A stretch of 64,000 nucleotides of DNA, from assembly GCF_009569385.1 (NCBI RefSeq), contig NZ_WBOF01000001.1, forward strand, positions 868,001-932,000, written 5' to 3'. The notes beneath the pieces were generated by a model, which was not told where the DNA came from, ran no database searches, and saw only the letters and a list, made by a program, of their open reading frames with translations. Source of the stretch: Streptomyces kaniharaensis. GTDB taxonomy: Bacteria; Actinomycetota; Actinomycetes; Streptomycetales; Streptomycetaceae. The position numbers and the translations under genes were made by a program. Below, piece by piece: positions 1 to 13,563 of the stretch (its first letter is position 1; the number at the start of each line of letters is the position of its first letter).

Positions 1-460
1 CCAGCAGCTTGAGGGCGCGGCCCTCGTTGGTGGCGTCGTTCGGCAGGCCTATGGTGGCGCCGTCCGGCAGGTCGGTGATCGCCTTGACCTTCTTGGAGTA
101 GACGCCCAGCGGCTCCAGGTGCACGGGCTCGACCGGGACGAGGTCGGTGCCGTGCTTCTTGTTGAAGTCCTCCAGGTACGGGACGTGCTGGAAGTAGTTG
201 GCGTCGGCCGAGCCGTCCTGCACCGCCGTGTTGGGGGTCACGTAGTCGGTGACCTCCTTGATGTCGAGCTTGAGGCCGGCCTTGTCCGCGAGGTTGTCCT
301 TGACGAACTTGAGGATCTGCCCGTGCGGGGTGGGGCTGGCGACGACGGTCAGCGGGGCGTTCGGGTCCGAGGAGGAGGAGCCCGAGCTGCTGCACGCGGC
401 CAGCGAGAGGGCGAGGCCGACAGTGGCGAGGACGCTGGTGAACTTCAGGGCGTTGCGCAC
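1..460 (-). CDS. metQ: Methionine ABC transporter substrate-binding lipoprotein (MetQ/NlpA family), 3' part cut by window edge
   Basis: Binds methionine outside the membrane and delivers it to the MetNI importer. The GTG start at 460 gives a lipoprotein signal peptide (VRNALKF, hydrophobic stretch, lipobox LAAC followed by a Ser-rich linker). It is followed by the family hallmarks PHGQILKF and ANYFQHVPYLEDFNKKHG, typical of NLPA-family methionine binders, where the tyrosine/phenylalanine-rich segment lines the ligand pocket. About 153 codons are present; the C-terminal half lies beyond position 1. It is the third gene of a metN-metI-metQ unit, 57 bp after metI. The frame with GTG is shorter at its N-terminus than longer antisense frames over this stretch, which are shadows. 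Family assignment is secure; methionine specificity is inferred from the neighbouring metNI. Confidence 0.9.
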   Translation of the reverse strand, partial: MRNALKFTSVLATVGLALSLAACSSSGSSSSDPNAPLTVVASPTPHGQILKFVKDNLADKAGLKLDIKEVTDYVTPNTAVQDGSADANYFQHVPYLEDFNKKHGTDLVPVEPVHLEPLGVYSKKVKAITDLPDGATIGLPNDATNEGRALKLL

Positions 461-517
461 GAAAAGTGCCTTTCTGCGTGGTACGGGGAGCCGCGTCCGG
501 AGTCGGACGAGGGAGGT

Positions 518-1249
518 CTAGGAGGCGACGAGGTTCTCGTCGGTGGTGGCGGCGGGGCGCGGGCGGAGCAGGCGGGTCCGGCCGCCGGTGCGGCCGCGGT
601 CGGCGAGGCGGCGGACGGCGAGGTCGCCGAGCAGCTGGACGGCGGTGACGATGATCACCAGCTCTGCGACGATGACCCACATGAACGCGGTCTCGAAGCG
701 CTGGTAGCCGTAGTTGACGGCGAGGGTGCCGAGGCCGCCGCCGCCGACGGTGCCGGCCATCGCGGAGTAGCCGATCAGCGTGATGACCGTGGTGGTCACC
801 GAGGCGGCCAGGCCCGGCAGCGCCTCGGGCAGCAGGGTCTTGCGGACGATCGTCCAGCTGCTGCCGCCCATCGCCTGGACCGCCTCGATCAGGCCGCGGT
901 CGACCTCGCGGACGGAGGTCTCGACCAGGCGCGCGAAGAACGGGATGGCGCCGATGGTGAGCGGCACGGTCGCCGCCTGCCAGCCGATGGAGGTGCCGAC
1001 CAGCCACCGCGTGAAGGAGATCAGCGCGATCATCAGGATGATGAACGGCACCGAGCGGGCGATGTTCACCACGAAGCCGATGGCCTTGTTGACGGCCCGG
1101 TTGGCCAGCAGGCCACCCTGGTCGGTCAGCACCAGCAGGACGCCCAGCGGCAGGCCGAGCAACGCGGTGAAGGCCGCGGCCACACCGACCATCTGGAAGG
1201 TCTCCTGCGTGGCCGGCCACATCAGGGCCTGCATCTGATCCCAGGTCAT
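518..1249 (-). CDS. metI: Methionine ABC transporter permease MetI
   Basis: Membrane permease of the D/L-methionine importer. 243 residues, normal for the family. Several hydrophobic helices are visible (near residues 22-45, 62-85, 95-115 and 190-215), and the central segment around GGSSWTIVRKTLLPEALPGL is the EAA loop that docks on the ATPase. The ATG start overlaps the metN stop by four bases (ATGA), showing translational coupling. Downstream lies metQ. Alternative: another MetI/CysTW-type permease, but the metN NIL domain and the MetQ neighbour make methionine by far the best reading. Confidence 0.93.
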   Translation of the reverse strand: MTWDQMQALMWPATQETFQMVGVAAAFTALLGLPLGVLLVLTDQGGLLANRAVNKAIGFVVNIARSVPFIILMIALISFTRWLVGTSIGWQAATVPLTIGAIPFFARLVETSVREVDRGLIEAVQAMGGSSWTIVRKTLLPEALPGLAASVTTTVITLIGYSAMAGTVGGGGLGTLAVNYGYQRFETAFMWVIVAELVIIVTAVQLLGDLAVRRLADRGRTGGRTRLLRPRPAATTDENLVAS

Positions 1250-2271
1250 GCCACCGCTCCGTCCGCCGCGCCCAGTACGTCCACCTGCAGGCCCTGCTCG
1301 CGCAGGTAGCCGATCGGCACCACGTTGTCCTGGTGGCCGCCGGACAGCTCGACCCGCATCCGGCCGACCATCCGGCCGGCGATGGTCTCCACCGCGGCGC
1401 CCAGGATGTTGATGTCGATCTGGTAGGTGCGGGCGAGCTGCGAGACGAACGGCTGGGCCGAGGTGTCGCCCTGGAACGTGATCTCCAGCACGGTCGAACC
1501 GGCGTGGCCGGTGCCGAACTCGCTCAGCGGGAACAGCTCGCGGGCCAGCTCCGAGCCGGGCCTGGCGAGCAGGTCGGTCAGCTCGCCGGACTCGACCACC
1601 CGGCCGCCGCGCATCAGGGCGGCGGAGTCGCAGACGGACTTGATGACGTCCATCTCGTGGGTGATCAACAGGACGGTCAGGCCGAGCTGCTGGTTGAGGT
1701 CGCGCAGCAGCCTGAGGATCGAGCGCGTGGTCTCCGGGTCGAGCGCCGAGGTGGCCTCGTCCGAGAGCAGCACCTTCGGGTCGCCGGCCAGCGCGCGGGC
1801 GATGCCGACGCGCTGCTTCTGGCCGCCGGAGAGCTGGTTGGGGTAGCTGCGGGCCAAGGCGGCGAGACCGACCAGGTCGAGCAGTTCGGCGGCCTTGCGG
1901 CGGCGCTCGGTGCGGTCCAGGCCGATGATCTCCAGCGGGAGTTCGACGTTCTGCTGCACCGTGCGCGACGAGAGCAGGTTGAAGTGCTGGAAGACCATGC
2001 CGATCCGGCGCCGCGCCTCGCGCAGTTCCCGGCCGGCGCGATTCTCGCCGCCGGACAGCGCGGTCAGCTCGACCCCGTCCACGGTGACGGTGCCGGAGGT
2101 CGGGCGCTCCAGCATGTTCACGCAGCGGATGAGGCTGGACTTGCCGGCGCCGCTGGTGCCGACGACTCCGTAGACCTCACCCGGTCGGACGTGCAGGTCG
2201 ACGCCGGCGAGGGCGGTCACCTCGCGGCCACGGGAGCGGTAGACCTTCGTGAGGTCCGTGGTGGTGATCAC
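1246..2271 (-). CDS. metN: Methionine ABC transporter ATP-binding protein MetN
   Basis: ATPase that powers MetI. Walker A is GTSGAGKSS, the signature LSGGQKQR, Walker B VLLSDEATSALD, and the switch histidine sits in LLITHEMD. The C-terminal ~80 residues (from about VLEITFQG to the end) form the NIL domain that senses methionine and trans-inhibits transport. I chose GTG at 2271 (V-I-T-T-T-D-L-T-K-V), because it is preceded by AGGA at a suitable distance and matches where family members begin. The frame stays open to 2373 but the extra 34 residues (Pro/Arg-rich) look untranslated. This choice leaves a leader of over 400 bases with regulatory-looking structure. Confidence 0.92.
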   Translation of the reverse strand: MITTTDLTKVYRSRGREVTALAGVDLHVRPGEVYGVVGTSGAGKSSLIRCVNMLERPTSGTVTVDGVELTALSGGENRAGRELREARRRIGMVFQHFNLLSSRTVQQNVELPLEIIGLDRTERRRKAAELLDLVGLAALARSYPNQLSGGQKQRVGIARALAGDPKVLLSDEATSALDPETTRSILRLLRDLNQQLGLTVLLITHEMDVIKSVCDSAALMRGGRVVESGELTDLLARPGSELARELFPLSEFGTGHAGSTVLEITFQGDTSAQPFVSQLARTYQIDINILGAAVETIAGRMVGRMRVELSGGHQDNVVPIGYLREQGLQVDVLGAADGAVA

Positions 2272-2399
2272 AACTGGTTCCTGGGTCGGGGGCGGACGCC
2301 GGCTCGACCGCCCGACCGGGTTGCGGTCGGCGGCGTCCACGGCGCTTCGCCAGGGGGGATCAGGACCTGTCACCCCTTGATCGCGGCCGCTGGACGGCC

Positions 2400-2421
2400 G
2401 GGCCGCGCGAGGGCGCGGCCC
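2400..2421 (-). promoter_or_regulatory. Hairpin in the metN leader
   Basis: Perfect 8-bp inverted repeat (GGGCCGCG ... CGCGGCCC with a 6-base loop) about 130 bases before the proposed metN start. The gap between the upstream gene's terminator and metN is about 470 bp with no convincing gene. Methionine transport genes are often riboswitch-controlled, but I could not match a known SAM-riboswitch core here, so the role is unknown. Confidence 0.3.
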
Positions 2422-2682
2422 TCACGAGTCGTCGGCTACGAGCCATCAGCACCCGTGGGCGGGCAGGCCGATGGAAGGGAGTGGAACAGGCTGGGCGCGC
2501 TCACACGGACGGGAGTCGACGCCGGGTTCTCGCTTCGGGGCGCGAAAAGGGGACGGTGGCCCTCAGCAGTGACACATTCGACAGCACATGGCGCGCTCAC
2601 CTGCCGGCAGAGTGCCGGTGGGGGTCCATGTCGTCGTCGTGGTCATGCGAGCCAGTAAAACAGATCGGCGGATCAGTGCCCA

Positions 2683-2714
2683 ATTATGCGGATACAAATG
2701 TCCACTATGTGGAC
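2683..2714 (-). promoter_or_regulatory. Candidate metNIQ promoter/operator
   Basis: An AT-richer island in otherwise GC-rich DNA. It contains CATAAT (minus strand, 2683-2688; -10-like) and the palindrome GTCCACTATGTGGAC (2700-2714, 6-bp perfect arms). It lies between the terminator of the acetyltransferase gene and metN, so it is the natural promoter position for metNIQ and implies a roughly 400-base 5' leader. No correctly spaced -35 hexamer was found, so the call rests on composition and the palindrome. Confidence 0.35.
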
Positions 2715-2744
2715 GTAAACCGCTTGCCACCTGCGGAGACACGA

Positions 2745-2787
2745 CTCGGCGCCGCCACCGGAGTGTCCGGATGGTGGCGGCGCCGAG
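2745..2787. terminator. Intrinsic terminator downstream of the acetyltransferase gene
   Basis: Perfect 15-bp arms (CTCGGCGCCGCCACC / GGTGGCGGCGCCGAG) around a 13-base loop, 23 bp after the stop codon of the GNAT gene. There is no U-tract, as is usual for actinomycete terminators. Confidence 0.7.
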
Positions 2788-2810
2788 GGGATGCGGACGA
2801 ACGGAAGGCG

Positions 2811-3314
2811 TCAGGCGGTCGCGGCGAACGGCGACGAGACGGGCTTCTCCAGATGCACGACGCTCAGCCGACTGGTGACCTGCTCGACCCCGGCCTGGCG
2901 GTACCCCTGGCGGGCGTACAGGCGCAGGTTGCCCAGGCTGCGGTGGCCGGTGAACAGGCGGTAGGCGGTCAGCGGGCGGCCGTCCTCGACCAGGCGGCGC
3001 TCCAGCGCGTCCAGCAGCCGGCCGCCCAGGCCATGCCGCTGCATCCGGGGGTGGACCACGAGGCGCCCTATCCGGCCGATGCCGTCGCCGTCGACGCGGC
3101 CGCGAACGGTGCCGACCACCTCGTCGCCGAGCCGCGCGACCAGGAAGCGCTGCTCGGCCAGTTCGGCGCGCAGGCTCTCCAGACTCTGCGTCAAGGGGTC
3201 GATCGACCAGTCGCCGTACAGCTCCGCCTCGGCCTGGTAGCCGAGGTACTGGAGCTTGAGGATCTGCTCCGCGTCCTCGGCGTCCGCCGCCGAGATGATC
3301 ACGCTCATGCCCAT
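2811..3314 (-). CDS. GNAT-family N-acetyltransferase
   Basis: Acetyl-CoA-dependent acetyltransferase, substrate unknown. The central and C-terminal part shows the GNAT core: RIGRLVVHPRMQRHGLGGRLLDALE (beta4 - pyrophosphate-binding R/Q-x-x-G-x-G/A loop) and then a LRLYARQGYRQAGVE segment (motif B). About 167 residues from the ATG at 3314, which has GGGGAGG nine bases upstream; the frame is open six more codons to 3332. Stands alone on the minus strand between argH-associated genes and metNIQ, with its own terminator. No substrate clue in the context. Confidence 0.85.
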   Translation of the reverse strand: MGMSVIISAADAEDAEQILKLQYLGYQAEAELYGDWSIDPLTQSLESLRAELAEQRFLVARLGDEVVGTVRGRVDGDGIGRIGRLVVHPRMQRHGLGGRLLDALERRLVEDGRPLTAYRLFTGHRSLGNLRLYARQGYRQAGVEQVTSRLSVVHLEKPVSSPFAATA

Positions 3315-3502
3315 GTGCTGGGGCCTCCCCATCGTCGTGCCCGGCGCGCGAAGCGTGACGTGCTCACGCCCAGTATCCGAGTCATCACGGCACCGTCAAG
3401 AGTCGGTTCGCCAGCGCTCTACCCGCACGTCAGGTTCTCTCAACCTTCGGGGCCCCGGACGTGAGGAGGGTCACGCCGGGGTGGCGGTCGCGTCGCTCGG
3501 GC

Positions 3503-3760
3503 TCACGGGTACCGCTCGGCGTGGAGGAGGGCGCGGAGGCAGGCGAGGCAGCGGGAGCGGGTGGGGCCGATGGAGCCGCGGGGCATGCCGAGGCGTTCGG
3601 AGATCTCCTGGTACGTCGGCGGCGGGTCCTCCGCGAGGGCGGCGATCAACTGGGGGCAGCGGCCGGGCAGGGCGGCCACCGCGTTGCGGACCAGACGGCG
3701 GCGCCGCTCGGCGAGGAACTCGTCCTCGGCGGATGGGGAGGTCGGAAGGCCGGTACACAC
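3503..3760 (-). CDS. Sigma-70 region-4-like small protein (possible ECF sigma remnant)
   Basis: 85 residues that match only the DNA-binding region 4 of a sigma-70/ECF factor. The core [16 protein letters not shown] is followed by the helix-turn-helix [20 protein letters not shown] and CLACLRALL, typical of streptomycete ECF sigma factors that end in this way. The core-RNAP-binding region 2 is missing. The start used is the GTG at 3760, just 99 bp after the argH stop, leaving no room for an N-terminal half. Either a truncated pseudogene or a stand-alone small DNA-binding protein; I cannot tell which. Position right after the argH terminator argues against co-transcription. Confidence 0.6.
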   Translation of the reverse strand: MCTGLPTSPSAEDEFLAERRRRLVRNAVAALPGRCPQLIAALAEDPPPTYQEISERLGMPRGSIGPTRSRCLACLRALLHAERYP

Positions 3761-3821
3761 AACGTGCTTGACCGGACCCGGGCGGGGCCGGTTACGCCCG
3801 GCCGGTCGTGCGGACGGGAAA

Positions 3822-3850
3822 GGGGCGCGACGGTCGGACCGCCGCGCCCC
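3822..3850. terminator. Terminator downstream of argH
   Basis: GGGGCGCG ... CGCGCCCC arms with an inner CGGTC/GACCG extension, immediately after the argH stop codon (which lies at 3860). Confidence 0.65.
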
Positions 3851-3859
3851 TCCCCCGGG

Positions 3860-5296
<1,437 letters not shown>

Positions 5297-5316
5297 TCAC
5301 AGGTCTACGGCAACTG

Positions 5317-5343
5317 GCATAAGTATGCACAACTCTGTATGAA
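5317..5343 (-). promoter_or_regulatory. ARG-box-like ArgR operator upstream of argH
   Basis: GCATAAGTATGC (5317-5328; perfect GCATA/TATGC arms), followed one helical turn later by a second half-site-like TGTATGA. ArgR boxes are paired ~18-bp imperfect palindromes rich in TGCATA; this AT-rich block 35-60 bases before the argH start fits. Repression of argH by arginine-loaded ArgR is expected. Confidence 0.65.
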
Positions 5344-5349
5344 ACACAA

Positions 5350-5380
5350 ACCCCGGCCGGTGGAGTCCACCGGCCGGGGT
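5350..5380. terminator. Terminator between argR and argH
   Basis: A 15-bp perfect inverted repeat (ACCCCGGCCGGTGGA and its complement, one central base) 15 bp after the argR stop, closing the argCJBDR transcript. Confidence 0.75.
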
Positions 5381-5395
5381 CGTCGACGGCACGCG

Positions 5396-5944
5396 CTACT
5401 GCGCCTTGGCCTGGGCGAGCTGCATGAGGTGGTCGGCGAGCGCCTGCCCGCCGGCCGGGTCGCGGCTGATCAGCAGGACGGTGTCGTCGCCCGCGATGGT
5501 GCCGATGATCTCGAACACCTCGGCCTGGTCGATCGCGGAGGCGAGGAACTGCGCGGCCCCGGGCGGGGTGCGCAGCACGACGAGGTTGCCGGAGGCGGTG
5601 GCGGAGACCATGAGCTCACCGGCCAGCCGGGCCATCCGGCCCTCGCTGGCCGACTCCCCCATCGGCGCGCGCGGCGTGCGGTCGCCGCCCTCGGCCGGGA
5701 CGGCGTAGATCAGCGCGCCGTCCCGGTTGCGGATCTTGACCGCGCCCAGCTCGTCCAGGTCCCGGGAGAGGGTGGCCTGGGTGACCACGAGTCCGTCGTC
5801 GGCGAGCAGCTTGGCGAGCTGGCTCTGCGAGCGCACGGGCTGGCGGGTGAGCAGGTCCACGATCCGCCGGTGGCGCGCCGTGCGGGTCTGCGGCACCTGC
5901 GGCGTCGGGCCGGCGGCCGACTGGCCGGAGTTGGAAGCGGTCAT
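5396..5944 (-). CDS. argR: Arginine repressor ArgR
   Basis: Hexameric arginine-responsive regulator of the arginine regulon. 182 residues: an unstructured ~20-residue N-terminus, a winged helix domain ([20 protein letters not shown], then [17 protein letters not shown]), and the C-terminal oligomerisation/arginine-binding core ending in [18 protein letters not shown] at 5944 with GGGAGA upstream; 23 bp after argD. As the last gene of argCJBDR it sits under the operator it presumably binds, an autoregulatory loop usual in Streptomyces. Confidence 0.95.
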   Translation of the reverse strand: MTASNSGQSAAGPTPQVPQTRTARHRRIVDLLTRQPVRSQSQLAKLLADDGLVVTQATLSRDLDELGAVKIRNRDGALIYAVPAEGGDRTPRAPMGESASEGRMARLAGELMVSATASGNLVVLRTPPGAAQFLASAIDQAEVFEIIGTIAGDDTVLLISRDPAGGQALADHLMQLAQAKAQ

Positions 5945-5967
5945 GTGATTATTCTCCCGGACGGCGG

Positions 5968-7173
5968 TCAGCTCGCATCGCCCGGGGCGCTCTCGCGCAC
6001 CGTCCGGAGGATGCCCGGCAGCGCGGCGAGGAAGGCGTCCGCCTCCTGCTCGGTCAGCACGAGCGGCGGGGCGAGCCGGACCGCGTCCGGGACGGCGGCG
6101 TTGACCAGGAAGCCGGCGTCCTGCGCGACGGCCTGGATCCTGGCCGAGACGGGCTCGGTGAGCACGATGCCGAGCAGCAGCCCGGCGCCACGCACGTGCG
6201 AGACCAGCGGGTCGCCGATCGCCTCGACGCCGTGCCGCAGCCGCTCGCCGATCTTGCGCACGTGCTCCAGCAGGCCCTCGGACTCGATGGTGTCGAGCAC
6301 CGCGAGCCCGGCCGCCGCGGCCACCGGGTTGCCGCCGAAGGTGGTGCCGTGCTGGCCCGGGGTGAGCAGTTCGGCGGCCTGCCCGAAGGCGAGCACCGCG
6401 CCCATCGGCAGGCCGCCGCCGAGGGCCTTGGCGAGGGTGACGACGTCCGGCTCGACGCCTTCGGTGGCCTGGTGGGCGTACCAGTGGCCGGTGCGGCCGA
6501 TGCCGGTCTGGATCTCGTCCAGCACCAGCAGGGTCCCCGTCGCCCGGGTGATCTCGCGGGCCGCCGTCAGGTACCCGTCGGGCAGCGGGACGGCGCCGTT
6601 CTCGCCCTGGATCGGCTCCAGGAAGACGGCCGCGGTGTCGGTGGTGACGGCCGCGCGCAGCGCCTCGACGTCGCCGAAGGGGACGTGGGTGACGTCGCCG
6701 GGCAGCGGGCGGAAGGGGTCCTGCTTGGCGGGCTGGCCGGTGAGGGCGAGGGCGCCCATCGTCCGGCCGTGGAAGGCGCCCTGGAGGGCGACCAGGTGGG
6801 TGCGGCCGGTCCGCCGGCTGATCTTGAACGCGGCCTCGTTGGCCTCGGCGCCGGAGTTGCAGAAGAACACCCGGCCGCCCGCCCGGCCGTCCAGCTTCAG
6901 CAGTCGCTCGGCGAGGGCGATGGTCGGCTCGGCCATGAAGAGGTTGGAGACGTGGCCGAGGGTGGCGATCTGCCGGCTCACGGCCTCGACGACGGCCGGG
7001 TGGGCGGTGCCGAGGGCGTTGACGGCGATGCCGCCGAGCAGGTCGGTGTACTCCCTGCCGTCGGCGTCCCACAGCTTCACGCCCTCGCCGCGGACCAGCG
7101 GGATCCGCGGGGTGCCGTAGTTGTCGGTGAACGTGTGCTGCCACCGATCGGTGAGCTGCTCGTTGTGCGTCAT
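5968..7173 (-). CDS. argD: Acetylornithine aminotransferase
   Basis: PLP enzyme converting N-acetylglutamate semialdehyde to N-acetylornithine. 401 residues from the ATG at 7173, which overlaps the argB stop by ATGA. The class III aminotransferase signature is visible: [25 protein letters not shown], and the PLP lysine in [15 protein letters not shown]. The frame reads open far upstream (to 8400) but that part is antisense noise over argB/argJ. Gene order argB-argD-argR matches the streptomycete arg cluster. Confidence 0.96.
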   Translation of the reverse strand: MTHNEQLTDRWQHTFTDNYGTPRIPLVRGEGVKLWDADGREYTDLLGGIAVNALGTAHPAVVEAVSRQIATLGHVSNLFMAEPTIALAERLLKLDGRAGGRVFFCNSGAEANEAAFKISRRTGRTHLVALQGAFHGRTMGALALTGQPAKQDPFRPLPGDVTHVPFGDVEALRAAVTTDTAAVFLEPIQGENGAVPLPDGYLTAAREITRATGTLLVLDEIQTGIGRTGHWYAHQATEGVEPDVVTLAKALGGGLPMGAVLAFGQAAELLTPGQHGTTFGGNPVAAAAGLAVLDTIESEGLLEHVRKIGERLRHGVEAIGDPLVSHVRGAGLLLGIVLTEPVSARIQAVAQDAGFLVNAAVPDAVRLAPPLVLTEQEADAFLAALPGILRTVRESAPGDAS

Positions 7174-8102
7174 GCCAGTCCCCCGGTCACGGTCGGCTCG
7201 TCGTCCGGCACCACCATCGTGCCGATGCCCTCGTCGGTGAAGATCTCCAGCAACAGGCTGTGCGGCACCCGGCCATCCAGGACGCGGGCGGTGCCCACGC
7301 CGGAGCGGACGGCCCGCAGGCAGCCCTCCATCTTGGGGAGCATGCCGCTGGCCAGGCCGGGCAGCAGCTCCTCCAGTTCGCCCGCGCTGAGCTGGCTGAT
7401 CACGTCGTCGGAGTGCGGCCAGTCCTTGTACAGGCCCTCGACGTCGGTCAGGACGACCAGCATCTCGGCGCCGAGCGCGACCGCGAGGGCGGAGGCGGCG
7501 GTGTCGGCGTTGATGTTGTAGACGTGGCCGTCGGCGCCGCGCGCGATCGAGGAGATGACGGGGATGCGGCCGTCGGAGATCAGCGCCTTCACCGCGCCGG
7601 CCTCGATGTTGACGATGTCTCCGACCAGGCCGATGTCGACCTGCTCGCCGTCCACCACCGCGTACCGCTTGACGGCGGTCATGGTGTGCGCGTCCTCGCC
7701 GGTCATGCCGACGGCGAACGGGCCGTGCTCGTTGAGCAGTCCGACCAGCTCGCGCTGGACCTGCCCGGCCAGCACCATCCGGACCACGTCCATGGTCTCG
7801 GGGGTGGTGACGCGCAGGCCGTTGGTGAAGCTGGACTCCAGGCCGAGCTTGTCCAGTTGGGCGCTGATCTGCGGGCCGCCGCCGTGCACCACGACGGGGT
7901 GCAGCCCGGCGTAGCGCAGGAAGACGACGTCCTGGGCGAAGGCCGCCTTGAGGTCGTCGTCCACCATGGCGTTGCCGCCGAACTTGATCACGACTGTCTT
8001 GCCGTGGAAGCGCTCCAGCCACGGCAGCGCCTCGATCAGCGTCATGGCCTTGGGCAGCGCCGTGTTGTTGCGGGCCTGTTCGCCCTTGGGTGCGATCTGC
8101 AC
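7170..8102 (-). CDS. argB: Acetylglutamate kinase
   Basis: Phosphorylates N-acetylglutamate, usually the arginine-inhibited step. 310 residues from the GTG at 8102 (V-Q-I-A-P-K). Amino-acid-kinase motifs: [10 protein letters not shown] (phosphate binding), [21 protein letters not shown] (N-acetylglutamate site), [26 protein letters not shown] (nucleotide site). It begins 21 bp after argJ and is coupled to argD by an ATGA overlap. The N-terminal extension before the kinase fold is typical of the arginine-sensitive hexameric class. Confidence 0.96.
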   Translation of the reverse strand: MQIAPKGEQARNNTALPKAMTLIEALPWLERFHGKTVVIKFGGNAMVDDDLKAAFAQDVVFLRYAGLHPVVVHGGGPQISAQLDKLGLESSFTNGLRVTTPETMDVVRMVLAGQVQRELVGLLNEHGPFAVGMTGEDAHTMTAVKRYAVVDGEQVDIGLVGDIVNIEAGAVKALISDGRIPVISSIARGADGHVYNINADTAASALAVALGAEMLVVLTDVEGLYKDWPHSDDVISQLSAGELEELLPGLASGMLPKMEGCLRAVRSGVGTARVLDGRVPHSLLLEIFTDEGIGTMVVPDDEPTVTGGLA

Positions 8103-8123
8103 GGTTCCGGTGTCCTTGTCGGA

Positions 8124-11619
<3,496 letters not shown>

Positions 11620-11703
11620 CGTGCTCTCAGGCTAGCCGACCACGCGACGTGGGCCGTTCGGGCGACTGATACTGGAAGAGCCCGACCGAGAGGGGTGAGA
11701 GCG

Positions 11704-12108
11704 ATGGACTGGAAGCTCGAAGTGGTCGTGGTTCCGGTCGCCGACGTGGACCGGGCGAAGGTCTTCTACGAGGAACAGGCCGGCTTCACGGTCGATCACG
11801 ACACCCGGCTGCGGGACGGGGCCCGGGTGGTGCAGCTGACGCCGCCCGGCTCCTCGTGCTCAATCGTGGTGGGCACGGGGGTGATCGAGTCGCCGCCCGG
11901 GTCGGTCAAGGGGCTCCAGCTGGTGGTGCCGGACATCGAGAAGGCGCACGCCGAACTGGCCGCGCGGGGCGTGGAGGTCAGCCCGGTGCAGCACTTCGAG
12001 GCGGGGGTCCGGGTGAACGGGCACGGCGAGGCGTGGAACTCCTTCGTGTTCTTCAACGACCCGGACGGGAACGGCTGGGCGGTGCAGGAGGCTCCCTCGA
12101 AGGCTTAG
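11704..12108 (+). CDS. VOC (glyoxalase/bleomycin-resistance fold) protein
   Basis: 134-residue single-domain vicinal-oxygen-chelate protein made of two beta-alpha-beta-beta-beta modules: LEVVVVPVADVDRAKVFYEE opens the first, KGLQLVVPDIEKAHAELAARG the second, and FFNDPDGNGWAVQE ends it with the usual acidic metal ligand. The start is the ATG at 11704 after GAGAGGGGTGAGA. Substrate unknown; such proteins include dioxygenase-like enzymes and drug-binding proteins. Followed after 13 bp by the S4-domain gene, so the two may be co-transcribed. Confidence 0.82.
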   Translation: MDWKLEVVVVPVADVDRAKVFYEEQAGFTVDHDTRLRDGARVVQLTPPGSSCSIVVGTGVIESPPGSVKGLQLVVPDIEKAHAELAARGVEVSPVQHFEAGVRVNGHGEAWNSFVFFNDPDGNGWAVQEAPSKA

Positions 12109-12121
12109 GTAGAGTCCGGGG

Positions 12122-12496
12122 ATGGCTGAAGACGAGGGAAGCGTCCGGGTGGACAGCTGGATCTGGTCGGTCCGGCTCACCAAGACGCGTGCGCTCGCGG
12201 CCGCGGCCTGCCGGGCCGGTCACGTCCGGGTGAACGGCGAGCGCGCCAAGCCCGCCCAGTCGCTGCGGCCCGGGGACGAGGTGCGGGTGCGCGAGGACGG
12301 CTACGAGCGGGTGGTCGTGGTGCGGAAGCTGGTGCGCAAGCGGGTCGGCGCGGCGGTGGCGGCCGAGTGCCTGGTGGACAACAGCCCGCCGCGTCCGCCG
12401 CGTGAGTTCGTCGCGTCGGCCGGCGAGCGCGACCGGGGTGCCGGGCGGCCGACCAAGCGGGAGCGCCGGGACCTGGACCAGCTGCGCGGGCGTTAG
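12122..12496 (+). CDS. S4-domain RNA-binding protein (Hsp15/HslR-like)
   Basis: 124 residues. The N-terminal ~60 are a canonical S4 domain (VRVDSWIWSVRLTKTRALAAAACRAGHVRVNGE ... PGDEVRV, broken by lysine/arginine-rich turns), the fold that binds structured RNA; the C-terminus is basic and disordered (RPTKRERRDLDQLRGR). In E. coli the homologous Hsp15 recycles stalled 50S-peptidyl-tRNA complexes; a ribosome-rescue role here is inferred from family only. ATG at 12122, 13 bp after the VOC gene. Confidence 0.82.
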   Translation: MAEDEGSVRVDSWIWSVRLTKTRALAAAACRAGHVRVNGERAKPAQSLRPGDEVRVREDGYERVVVVRKLVRKRVGAAVAAECLVDNSPPRPPREFVASAGERDRGAGRPTKRERRDLDQLRGR

Positions 12497-12602
12497 GGGC
12501 TCACCGGGTGGGCGGCCTGGACGGCGGAGGCACCGCAGGGTAGCGGGGCGGGTGAAGGACTGTCAGCGGCACCGTCTAGTGTCCTTGCTTACCGGGCCAG
12601 GT

Positions 12603-12628
12603 CCCGGCGCCGGGAGGGAGGCGCCGGG
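12603..12628. terminator. Terminator-like hairpin between convergent genes
   Basis: CCCGGCGCC / GGCGCCGGG arms with an 8-base loop in the 170-bp gap between the S4 gene (+) and the DUF574 methyltransferase (-). Confidence 0.5.
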
Positions 12629-12666
12629 GCCGGCCTGCGAGTGACGTGCAGGTGAACCGTCGGTGA

Positions 12667-13563
12667 CTACTTCTTGAAGGCGACGCCCGCGTACGCGGAG
12701 ACGTCCTGCCAGCCCTCGGGCAGTTCGGCGGTCGCGACGTGCCCCGCGGTGGGCCGCCAGAGCGGCAGCTGGACGAGGCCGGGGCCGGCGAAGCCGAAGT
12801 CGCCGAAGAAGGGTTCCACCCCGGCGCGCGAGCGCAGCACCAGCGGGGCGCTCGCGCCCCGGTAGATCCGGGCGCCCTCGTCCGCGCTCTGCCGGGAGGC
12901 GAAGTCGGGGCTGCCGTGGGAGAGGATCAGCGCGCTGCCGGGGGCGAGCGCGTCGCGCAGGGTCGTGACGATCTGCTGCGCACCCTCCTCGTCGCGTATG
13001 AAGTGCAGCACGGCGACCAGCATCAGCGCCACCGGCTCGGCCAGGTCCACGGCGTCGCGCAGCGACGGGTGGTCGAGGATGGCGGCCGGGTCGCGTAGGT
13101 CGGCCTGGATGACCGAGGTGTGCCCGGTGGGGTGGCCGGCGAGCAGGGCGCGGGCGTGGGTGGCGACGATCGGGTCGTTGTCCACGTACACCACGCGGGC
13201 GTCCGGGGCGACCCGCCGGGCGACCTCGCTGGTGGAGCCCGCGGCGGGGATGCCGGTGCCGATGTCGACGAACTGCCGGATGCCCCGGCCGGCCACGAAC
13301 TCGACGGCGCGGCCGAGGAATTCCCGGTTGGTGCGGGCCAGCAGCGGGAGCGCCGGATAGGCGGCGATGGCGGCCTCGGCGGCCTTGCGGTCGGCCTCGA
13401 AGTTGTCCTTGCCGCCCAGGTAGTAGTCGTACATCCGGGCGGTGTGCGGGATCCCGGTGTCGAGTTCGGTCGGCGGCTGCCAGTCGTCCGTCCGGACCCA
13501 GTCCCAGTCGGATTCCGTACCGGTGGCCCCGCTGTTCGCGGTGTTCGCGCTGTCCTCGTGCAT
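12667..13563 (-). CDS. SAM-dependent methyltransferase, DUF574 (PF04672) family
   Basis: Actinomycete-specific S-adenosylmethionine-dependent methyltransferase family of unknown substrate, present in many copies per Streptomyces genome. About 298 residues from the ATG at 13563. Family marks: IPHTARMYDYYLGGKDNFEADR near the N-terminus, RQFVDIGTGIPAAGSTSEVAR (SAM loop), VVYVDNDPIVATHARALL and the DLAEPVALMLVAVLHFI strand. A further in-frame ATG at 13587 would add eight residues. Transcribed alone and convergent with the S4 gene. Nothing nearby indicates the substrate. Confidence 0.88.
   Translation of the reverse strand: MHEDSANTANSGATGTESDWDWVRTDDWQPPTELDTGIPHTARMYDYYLGGKDNFEADRKAAEAAIAAYPALPLLARTNREFLGRAVEFVAGRGIRQFVDIGTGIPAAGSTSEVARRVAPDARVVYVDNDPIVATHARALLAGHPTGHTSVIQADLRDPAAILDHPSLRDAVDLAEPVALMLVAVLHFIRDEEGAQQIVTTLRDALAPGSALILSHGSPDFASRQSADEGARIYRGASAPLVLRSRAGVEPFFGDFGFAGPGLVQLPLWRPTAGHVATAELPEGWQDVSAYAGVAFKK

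Noticed and set aside
2360..2446. A 28-codon Arg-rich leader peptide (starting M-A-R-S-R-R-L-V) before metN
   Set aside because: It starts like known actinomycete leader peptides but lacks their His/Asp/Cys core and has no clear ribosome site; kept only as a remark on the leader.
2272..2600. SAM riboswitch before metNIQ
   Set aside because: No recognisable SAM-I or SAM-IV core sequence by eye; needs a covariance search.
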